In this document: piece after piece, positions 6,158 to 10,888 of the stretch | How the letters are laid out: each line of letters opens with the position of its first letter | Position numbering within the stretch: the stretch's first letter is position 1 | NCBI GenBank assembly: GCA_900549705.1 | Contig: URPI01000066.1 | Coordinates: forward strand, 1 to 10,888 | DNA length: 10,888 nucleotides | Reading direction: 5' to 3' | Origin: an uncultured Eubacteriales bacterium | GTDB lineage: Bacteria; Bacillota; Clostridia; Oscillospirales; Oscillospiraceae | Position numbers and translations under genes: made by a program | The notes under the pieces: model-generated | The model's database searches: none | What the model saw: only the letters and a program-made list of their open reading frames with translations | Told to the model about the DNA's origin: nothing

Positions 6158-6630
6158 TTTTTATCTTCCTTCCAAATCTGCCTGTTGCATAAAATCAGGT
6201 GGAGCATCAGCAGAATGCAGCCGCAGCTGATAAAGCAGTCCGCCACGTTAAACACAGGGAAATTCATAAATTCCGTTTGAATCATGTCCACCACATACCC
6301 CAGCCGCACCCGGTCAATGAGGTTTCCCAGGCCGCCGCCGTAAACAGCCGCAATCAGAACCCGCTCCCATTTGGAAAAGGGCATGGGCTTTTTGAAATAT
6401 TCATAAAAAATGGCAGCGGTGAAAATCAAAAAGATAAGCAGAAACATCCACTGCATTCCCCGGAAGGAGGAAAACGCTGCCCCGTCGTTTTGAACATAGG
6501 TCAGTGACACCACACCGGGCAGCAGGGGAAGGGTGGTGTGCAGAGGAATATGCTGCACCACAAGAAGCTTGGTGAGCTGGTCTGCGGCGGCAATCAGCAG
6601 CGCCAGCAGGGCATAAAAGAAAAACGGCAT
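6154..6630 (-). CDS. lspA: Lipoprotein signal peptidase (signal peptidase II)
   Basis: This 158-residue polytopic membrane aspartyl protease cleaves the signal peptide of prolipoproteins after lipid attachment. Family signatures are VQNDGAAFS (46-54), GNLIDR (102-107), VVDM with catalytic Asp115, and FNVAD with catalytic Asp131. Four membrane spans are expected (about 3-20, 60-77, 90-108 and 133-148). A longer open frame runs upstream, but the ATG at 6630 is preferred because GAGGG lies 7 nt before it and the protein then has the family's normal length. It begins 11 nt after the stop of the membrane protein gene and overlaps rluD by 4 nt. Confidence 0.95.
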   Translation of the reverse strand: MPFFFYALLALLIAAADQLTKLLVVQHIPLHTTLPLLPGVVSLTYVQNDGAAFSSFRGMQWMFLLIFLIFTAAIFYEYFKKPMPFSKWERVLIAAVYGGGLGNLIDRVRLGYVVDMIQTEFMNFPVFNVADCFISCGCILLMLHLILCNRQIWKEDKK

Positions 6631-6641
6631 AAGCGAACCCT

Positions 6642-7034
6642 CTATTTTTTGAATGACGTAATCAGGAGCACTGCCCACAAAAACAGGGATACCACCCAGA
6701 AATTGCTGCAAAACATGGGGGCAGAGACCAGCCCCAGCAGAATGTGCATGATGCTGCCCAGCGCATCTCCGCCCAGGGCGGCCAGAATGTTGCCGCAGAG
6801 GCCAATCAGCGTCAATCCCAGGGATGCGGCGGACAACCACCGCACCAGGCGCACGGCATCCCGATCCCCCTGGGTTTTGCCGCGATACAGCAGGACGGCA
6901 GGGGGGAGGAAGAACAGCAGGGAAACGAGAAACAGCATGGCGCGCACCATGCCCTGAGGCTCTGGAATAAATCCCAGCCCGGCGCAGATAATATAGAGAA
7001 TTCCCCAAATCAGCAGTAAGGTCGATTTTTTCAT
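6642..7034 (-). CDS. Small membrane protein of unknown function (130 aa)
   Basis: I do not recognise this protein. It begins MKKSTLLLIW and has about four hydrophobic spans (roughly 5-22, 29-50, 66-87 and 93-126), joined by a short basic loop at 51-65 (RGKTQGDRDAVR). The ATG at 7034 has an AAAGGAG site 5 nt upstream. It is the first gene of an operon with lspA and rluD, 11 nt before lspA, so it may have a role at the cell envelope; that is inference from position only. Confidence 0.8.
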   Translation of the reverse strand: MKKSTLLLIWGILYIICAGLGFIPEPQGMVRAMLFLVSLLFFLPPAVLLYRGKTQGDRDAVRLVRWLSAASLGLTLIGLCGNILAALGGDALGSIMHILLGLVSAPMFCSNFWVVSLFLWAVLLITSFKK

Positions 7035-7187
7035 ATTGCTCCTTTTTTAATGCCGCAGCGGGGTTTGTACGGATACGTTGGTTCCCTGACCCGCCCGGTG
7101 ACGAGACTGCACGCCAAACCGGCTGTGCCGCTGGTAGTGTAAATTTAACCGGGGCGGGATGGCGAATGCCGCTGCCCCTGTAATTCG
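7035..7187 (-). promoter_or_regulatory. Long GC-rich structured leader of the lspA operon
   Basis: About 150 nt separate the predicted transcription start (near 7187) from the first start codon. Within it, 7056-7067 near the ribosome binding site can pair with 7115-7120 plus 7128-7133 in a 12-bp split stem. The second segment can instead fold locally (GCGGC-ACA-GCCG), and a GGGGC/GCCCC hairpin sits at the 5' end. Mutually exclusive pairings near a start site suggest regulation. I could not match it to a known riboswitch or T-box. Confidence 0.4.
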
Positions 7188-7193
7188 GGCTCT

Positions 7194-7222
7194 ATTCTAC
7201 CCTATCCCCGGCGAAAATGCAA
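7194..7222 (-). promoter_or_regulatory. Promoter of the lspA operon
   Basis: On the minus strand: -35 TTGCAT (7217-7222), a 17-bp spacer and -10 TAGAAT (7194-7199). It is divergent from the nrdR promoter, with about 40 bp between the two -35 boxes. Confidence 0.6.
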
Positions 7223-7260
7223 GGGAAAACAGGGAAAACGCGATATTTGTCAAAAAATAC

Positions 7261-7289
7261 TGGACAGTTTGCAGGGCATCTGATATAAT
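7261..7289 (+). promoter_or_regulatory. Promoter of nrdR
   Basis: -35 TGGACA (7261-7266), a 17-bp spacer and a perfect extended -10, TGA-TATAAT (7281-7289). An 8-bp inverted repeat, CGCGATAT (7239-7246) and ATATCGCG (7288-7295), brackets the promoter and overlaps the -10 end. It could be an operator, but it does not match the NrdR box that I know. Confidence 0.75.
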
Positions 7290-7326
7290 ATCGCGTAATA
7301 ATAAAAGGAAAAGAGCGTGAATAGCC

Positions 7327-7782
7327 ATGAGATGTCCCTACTGCGGCGAGCAGGAAAGTAAGGTCGTGGACTCCCGGCATTCCGAGGATGGACTGAGCAT
7401 TCGGCGCAGACGGGAGTGTATGGGCTGCCAGCGGCGATTCACCACCTATGAGGTTGTGGAGACCGTGCCCATCATCGTGGTTAAGCGCAACGGCTCCCGG
7501 CAGAATTTTGATAAAAATAAAATCATCAACAGCATGATGCGTGCCTTTGATAAGCGCAAGGTGGACACCGTTGATTTGGAGCGGATTGCCTCTGAAATTG
7601 AGCAGACGGTTCAAAACAGTCTGGAGCGGGAAATTTCCACCGAACAGCTGGGCGAAATGGTGATGGAGCGGCTCAAGCCCCTGGATGAGGTGGCGTATAT
7701 CCGCTTTGCTTCCATCTATCATCGGTTCCAGAATGCCAGCAGCTTCATGCGGGAAATCAGCAGGTATCTGGAGGAAAAATAA
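7327..7782 (+). CDS. nrdR: Transcriptional repressor NrdR
   Basis: This 151-residue protein represses ribonucleotide reductase genes in response to nucleotides. The N-terminal zinc ribbon shows CPYC (residues 3-6) and CMGC (31-34), followed by RRFTTYE. The ATP-cone domain starts with VVKRNGSRQNFDKNKI and fills the rest. Length and start (MRCPYC) are exactly as usual. A GGAAAAGAG site lies about 11 nt upstream. The stop TAA shares one base with the next gene's ATG, so the two are coupled. Confidence 0.97.
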   Translation: MRCPYCGEQESKVVDSRHSEDGLSIRRRRECMGCQRRFTTYEVVETVPIIVVKRNGSRQNFDKNKIINSMMRAFDKRKVDTVDLERIASEIEQTVQNSLEREISTEQLGEMVMERLKPLDEVAYIRFASIYHRFQNASSFMREISRYLEEK

Positions 7783-8279
7783 TGTTTTTGACCACTGTGG
7801 AAATTCCTGATATTTCCGTTGACATCAAGTCCGTCAAGCAGATGCTGGACGGCTTTGACCCTGTATCTCTGCTGCCCAGCATCGACACGCTGGTGGGCAA
7901 GGTGCAGCTTGTTTGCGTCATTGCCCTTTTGGCCGGCCCGCTGATTATGACGGGAATGGGGCTGGTGTATTTGCTGTTTGCCCCCAAGGAGGCCAACTAT
8001 TATCTGGGCTACCGCACGGCCTTTGGCATGGGCAGCGTTTCCGCCTGGCGCAAAACTCAGAAGCTGGCAGGGATGGTGTTCGGCATTTTGGGTGCTGTGC
8101 TGACGGTGCTGATGCTGCTGATTGCCATGACCCTTTCCGCCCGTGCCCCCATGGATATGGTGTGGCTGACGGTCAAGTGCCTGCTGTGGCAGGGGGGACT
8201 GACCATTCTGGCCATTGCCGCCATTAACGTCATCACCACATCCCGGTTCGACTACCGGGGAAGCAAACGAAAAAAATAA
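7782..8279 (+). CDS. SdpI-like membrane protein
   Basis: This 165-residue protein has three hydrophobic spans (about 41-66, 96-118 and 129-152). Between the first two lies YYLGYRTAFGMGSVSAWRKT, which resembles the GYRT...W motif of the SdpI domain. SdpI in Bacillus gives immunity to a killing peptide, but most members have no known role. The N-terminal 40 residues are soluble and unlike that domain. The ATG overlaps the nrdR stop by 1 nt and has GGAGG 7 nt upstream. It is followed directly by a terminator. The domain call is moderate. Confidence 0.75.
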   Translation: MFLTTVEIPDISVDIKSVKQMLDGFDPVSLLPSIDTLVGKVQLVCVIALLAGPLIMTGMGLVYLLFAPKEANYYLGYRTAFGMGSVSAWRKTQKLAGMVFGILGAVLTVLMLLIAMTLSARAPMDMVWLTVKCLLWQGGLTILAIAAINVITTSRFDYRGSKRKK

Positions 8280-8284
8280 CAAGG

Positions 8285-8318
8285 AGCAGCCATGGTTTTC
8301 GGAACTGTGGCTGCTTTT
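8285..8318 (+). terminator. Terminator of the nrdR operon
   Basis: Arms AGCAGCCA (8285-8292) and TGGCTGCT (8308-8315) form an 8-bp stem followed by TTTT. It lies 6 nt after the stop of the SdpI-like gene. Confidence 0.75.
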
Positions 8319-8418
8319 GTATGCGCTTTTGCAGTTGCCGATGCCGGTTATCTGCACATACAGTGCCGTTTGCTGCATATTATTTTGAAAAACATAGGCA
8401 GAAAATAGGAGGGAGTGC

Positions 8419-8994
8419 ATGCTTTTGGGCATTGGGTGTGGTGCGTTTATGTGCAAAAGAAATGGATGTGAAAATATGAGATTACTGTTTGAGATGGACA
8501 AGAAGGACTATACCGGGTGTACCCACACCTACGTCCGCAATTCTGCCCGGAGCATTATCATTGTGGGCGGGAAGATTGCCATGGTGCACAGCCTGAAATA
8601 CGACTACTATAAGTTCCCCGGCGGGGGCATCGAGCAGGGCGAAAGCCCGGTGGATGCCATGATACGGGAAACCCGGGAGGAAGCGGGGCTGGTGGTGAAG
8701 CTGGAAACAGTGCGGGAATACGGCTATGTCCACCGGATTCAAAGAAGCAATTCCGATGAAACGGAGTGCTTTGTCCAGGACAATTTCTACTATCTCTGTG
8801 ATGCAGAAAAGGAAATAGCCGCCCAGAAATTGGACGGCTATGAAAGGGAGGAAGCCTATACCCTGGAAGTTGTTCCCCCGGAAATTGCCATTGAGAAAAA
8901 CCGCAGCGTGGGCAAAACGCCTTACGCCCAGGAGATGTTTGAACGGGAGGCAAGGGTTTTGGAATTGCTGATAGCCGAGGGGCATCTGGACTGA
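8419..8994 (+). CDS. Nudix hydrolase
   Basis: A complete Nudix box, G-x5-E-x7-REUxEExGU, lies at residues 69-91 (GGIEQGESPVDAMIRETREE, then AGL). It binds metal and cleaves nucleoside diphosphates linked to another group. Before it, the strand ARSIIIVGGKIAMVH is the usual Nudix lead-in. The substrate cannot be told from sequence. The start at 8419 is chosen because AGGAGGGAG lies 5 nt before it. The family-like sequence begins only at the in-frame ATG at 8476 (MRLLFEMDKKDY), whose upstream region has a weak site, so 172 residues is an alternative length to 191. It ends 13 bp from the end of the convergent small gene. Confidence 0.9.
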   Translation: MLLGIGCGAFMCKRNGCENMRLLFEMDKKDYTGCTHTYVRNSARSIIIVGGKIAMVHSLKYDYYKFPGGGIEQGESPVDAMIRETREEAGLVVKLETVREYGYVHRIQRSNSDETECFVQDNFYYLCDAEKEIAAQKLDGYEREEAYTLEVVPPEIAIEKNRSVGKTPYAQEMFEREARVLELLIAEGHLD

Positions 8995-9007
8995 CCGTGC
9001 GTATCCA

Positions 9008-9250
9008 TCAGGCAGTCTGATTGGAATTGCAATAATTGTACAGACTCAAAAGATAGTCAGTGCCTTCCCTCCAAATGCCGGTGTCATAGTCAAAGAGGGC
9101 TTCGTACACCTTTGAACTGGTAAAGCGAAGCAGTGCGTCTTCATAGGAAATGCCGTCTCGCAAAGAGAGCGCCTCAACCGCATCACGCATGAGACTGACG
9201 GCGCAGCTTTCTTTTTGAGCATCCGTAAAGTTATAGCTTGATGTCTCCAT
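9008..9250 (-). CDS. Small protein of unknown function, partner of DUF3791-like gene
   Basis: This 80-residue protein (METSSYNFTD start) is soluble and probably helical. Features are EDALLRFTSSKVYEALFDYD and TGIWREGTDYLLSLY. Proteins with a similar ending (a YD-TG-WREG-YL pattern) often sit beside DUF3791 genes in gut Clostridia, as far as I recall. The start at 9250 has AAGGAG 8 nt upstream. An alternative start at 9298 (16 residues more) would overlap the upstream stop by 4 nt (ATGA) but has only a poor G-run site. Either way it is the second gene of a two-gene operon. Function unknown; a toxin-antitoxin-like or regulatory role is a guess from context. Confidence 0.72.
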   Translation of the reverse strand: METSSYNFTDAQKESCAVSLMRDAVEALSLRDGISYEDALLRFTSSKVYEALFDYDTGIWREGTDYLLSLYNYCNSNQTA

Positions 9251-9294
9251 AGCGGTCACTCCTTGGTAGAGGAGCATTCCATCCTGTAATTCAA

Positions 9295-9516
9295 TCATAC
9301 AGTGACCCCCCGATTCCTGAGCAGCGTTTCCACGTCATGAAGGACACAGGAATAGCCGTTTAGATGGAGAATGTCGTAGCATTCAGAGATAAATCCAAGA
9401 ATATCATATTTCTTAAATAGTGCTGCACAGTCCCCGGGGGACATATTCCACTTTGTTTGAGCCATACGAAAAACCCAGCACTGCATATCGGCAATATCCA
9501 GCTGTCGTTCACTCAT
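9295..9516 (-). CDS. DUF3791-like small protein
   Basis: This 73-residue protein matches the DUF3791 pattern: a helical N-terminus, NMSPGDCAALFKKYDILGFI, then SECYDILHLNGYSCVLHDVE, close to the family's LF-KYGV--YI--CYD-LH-TG---V-DI. In Clostridia DUF3791 genes often lie beside DUF3990 genes (an ADP-ribosyltransferase-like fold), suggesting a toxin-antitoxin or defence role. No DUF3990 gene is present here. The open frame extends upstream to 9627, but the promoter's start of transcription (near 9546) and AGAGG before the ATG at 9516 fix the start. Confidence 0.75.
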   Translation of the reverse strand: MSERQLDIADMQCWVFRMAQTKWNMSPGDCAALFKKYDILGFISECYDILHLNGYSCVLHDVETLLRNRGVTV

Positions 9517-9552
9517 AGAATGTACCTCTTTTGCATACAATACTCCCAATTT

Positions 9553-9581
9553 AGTATAACGCTTTTCCTGGCTTATCGCAA
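9553..9581 (-). promoter_or_regulatory. Promoter of the DUF3791-like operon
   Basis: On the minus strand: -35 TTGCGA (9576-9581), a 17-bp spacer and -10 TATACT (9553-9558). The leader to the ATG at 9516 is about 30 nt. Confidence 0.65.
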
Positions 9582-9641
9582 TGGAAGAATTGTAAATTTT
9601 TGGGTGTGCCCGAGAATCGGGCATCACTGCACCGCTCCCCC

Positions 9642-9680
9642 AAAAATCGACCGCCCCGGCAGTTGTCTGCCTGGGGCGGT
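9642..9680 (-). terminator. Terminator of the 346-aa protein gene
   Basis: A stem of CCGCCCC/GGGGCGG (9651-9657 and 9673-9679) continues inward as GGCAG/CTGCC with a TTGT loop and one bulged base. On the minus strand it is followed after 4 nt by T5 (complement of 9642-9646). Confidence 0.8.
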
Positions 9681-9699
9681 TTGCATCTTCGATGGATTT

Positions 9700-10740
9700 T
9701 TACTTTTCAGTGCTGTACTTGGACAAGTCCGTTGCGTAGCAATACTTTGCGGAGGTGAATTTGCCGAAAATATACTTATTGGTTGCCGACTCGCACATGG
9801 TATAGAGCTTGCCGTCCACGGTTACAATTTCCTCGGCCATGGGTGCCAGCTTGATGTCTTCCACCAGGGTGGAGCTGTCCAGCACATAGCGGGGCACGGT
9901 CTGCCCCAGCACGGTGACAGTGCCCTCCTCTTTCTGTGTGTTGTAAATACGGATGTGGGAGAAGGCCACGGCATAGGAGGTGGAGAGGCAGATGTTCCCA
10001 TTACCGTCAAAGCACATCCCCTGCACCAGGTCGGGGATGGAATAGGCGCACCGGATGGTATCGGAAATGCCCAGGGGTGCCGTCTCGTCCAGGGGATAGG
10101 CCAGAATCAGTGCCGTATTCTGGTCACCGGCAGCGGTGGTATACTTGTGGGAGTCGGGGGTGGGATAATTTTGCGCCCGGTAAAATTCGCCCACATACAA
10201 CGTGTCGCCCTCAATGTGGGCAAAGGACACCCGAAGGATGTCGTCCGCTGTGGTGGTCTCGAAAAATCCCATGCTCTGAATGCTGTCGCCGCTGGAAGCG
10301 TTTTCAACGTCGCTTTTGCGGAAGACCATCAGCCCCTTGACATCTGCCACATAGACATAATCGCCGTATAAGGTGATGCCGCCAACGTGACCGGTAAAGG
10401 CGCTGCCGTCTTCGTTGGCAAGGGAAAGCCGCTTGATTTCCGTTCCGTCCGATTTGGAGACCAGGGACAGCTGGGAAGCCGCGCCGCCCGCTTGGTAGCC
10501 GGTGATGAGAAAGGTATTGCCGGCCTCGTCATAAGCAAGCCCCTGATGAATCATGCCGTCGGACAGGCCGGGGATGACAAAGGCTGGTTCCGAATTTCTG
10601 TAGTATTCCCGGATGGGAATGCGGAAATAGGCTCTCACACCCACAAGCAGCAGAAGCACCAGAACTGCCAGACTGCCAAGGGTGATTGCAAGCACCCGGA
10701 GGGCTTTCTGCCCGCCGGTCAGCTGCTTTTTCTGTGACAT
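9700..10740 (-). CDS. Membrane-anchored extracytoplasmic protein of unknown function (346 aa)
   Basis: A single membrane span (about residues 14-38) follows a short basic N-terminus (MSQKKQL...QKALR), with no lipobox, so the rest should lie outside the cell as a type II or signal-anchored protein. The outer part has repeated short strands such as GLAYDEAGNTFLITGY, HVGGITLYGDYVYVADVKG, FAHIEGDTLYVGEF and QGMCFDGNGNICLSTSY. Their spacing suggests a six- or seven-bladed beta-propeller of the SMP-30/YncE kind. No catalytic residues could be assigned. ATG 10740 has AAAGGAGA about 8 nt upstream. The gene stands alone, with its own promoter (10785-10813) and terminator (9642-9680). Confidence 0.8.
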   Translation of the reverse strand: MSQKKQLTGGQKALRVLAITLGSLAVLVLLLLVGVRAYFRIPIREYYRNSEPAFVIPGLSDGMIHQGLAYDEAGNTFLITGYQAGGAASQLSLVSKSDGTEIKRLSLANEDGSAFTGHVGGITLYGDYVYVADVKGLMVFRKSDVENASSGDSIQSMGFFETTTADDILRVSFAHIEGDTLYVGEFYRAQNYPTPDSHKYTTAAGDQNTALILAYPLDETAPLGISDTIRCAYSIPDLVQGMCFDGNGNICLSTSYAVAFSHIRIYNTQKEEGTVTVLGQTVPRYVLDSSTLVEDIKLAPMAEEIVTVDGKLYTMCESATNKYIFGKFTSAKYCYATDLSKYSTEK

Positions 10741-10784
10741 GATTTTGTCTCCTTTTGAATTGTATCTGTTGCAAAATATGTGCT

Positions 10785-10813
10785 ACTATACCACTTTTCA
10801 GAGAGTAAGTCAA
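10785..10813 (-). promoter_or_regulatory. Promoter of the 346-aa protein gene
   Basis: On the minus strand: -35 TTGACT (10808-10813), a 17-bp spacer and -10 TATAGT (10785-10790), close to consensus. Confidence 0.75.
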
Positions 10814-10834
10814 ATTGGATGTTTGGAAAAATTC

Positions 10835-10888
10835 GGCGCGAAGCGCCCTCGGCTCTCCCTCTGGGAGAGCTGGCAGCCCGAACGGGCT
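10835..10888. repeat. Three-hairpin palindromic repeat, cut by the window edge
   Basis: Three short hairpins lie in a row: GGCGC-GAA-GCGCC (10835-10847), GCTCTCCC-TCT-GGGAGAGC (10852-10870) and AGCCC-GAAC-GGGCT, with its right arm ending at the last base. The style matches the palindromes at 50-85 and 758-797, though the arms differ. Such strings are common dispersed repeats in Oscillospiraceae intergenic DNA. Confidence 0.65.

Noticed and set aside
5273..6280. Plus-strand open frame of 335 codons
   Set aside because: Antisense to rluD and the end of lspA; no motif and no ribosome binding site.
7035..7190. Cobalamin riboswitch or T-box leader ahead of lspA or nrdR
   Set aside because: The conserved B12-box and T-box antiterminator sequences are missing on both strands.
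9457..10371. Plus-strand open frame of 304 codons
   Set aside because: Runs opposite the DUF3791-like gene, a terminator and the 346-aa protein gene; no motif, and low-complexity shadow composition.

Overview
The window looks like chromosomal DNA of an anaerobic gut Firmicute of class Clostridia, most likely near the Oscillospiraceae. This is inferred from moderately high GC, AGGAGG-type ribosome binding sites, the lspA-rluD pair, nrdR beside a small membrane protein, a DUF3791-like small gene, and many short palindromes with 3-nt loops between genes. No taxonomic search was possible.

Left part (1-1130): no gene. It holds a probable replication origin. Three perfect TTATCCACA DnaA boxes and four one-mismatch boxes lie in 463-726, with a run of TAG-type triplets (542-562) and an AT-rich tract (about 484-540). 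This is the box, DnaA-trio, AT-rich layout of the bacterial basal unwinding system. Related two-hairpin repeats flank it in opposite orientation. dnaA itself is not in the window.

1131-4774: a two-gene alpha-glucan operon with its own promoter and a strong terminator. The first gene is a GH133 glycogen debranching enzyme broken by one in-frame TGA at codon 552. The second is an intact GH13 oligo-1,6-glucosidase-like enzyme. Both would act on alpha-1,6 branch points or isomalto-oligosaccharides.

4775-5254: not empty. The minus strand encodes a 27-residue hydrophobic peptide with its own promoter and a leader that can pair with its ribosome binding site. The plus strand encodes a short RNA of about 87 nt, with promoter and terminator, antisense to the 3' end of that gene. 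This has the layout of a type I toxin-antitoxin module.

5255-7222: a minus-strand operon of a 130-aa membrane protein, lspA (lipoprotein signal peptidase) and rluD (23S rRNA pseudouridine synthase), with a GC-rich leader of about 150 nt. Divergent from it, 7261-8318 carries nrdR and an SdpI-like membrane protein.

8419-10888: a Nudix hydrolase (+); a minus-strand pair of small proteins, one DUF3791-like, with their own promoter; a membrane-anchored 346-aa protein of unknown function with its own promoter and terminator; and palindromic repeats running off the right edge.
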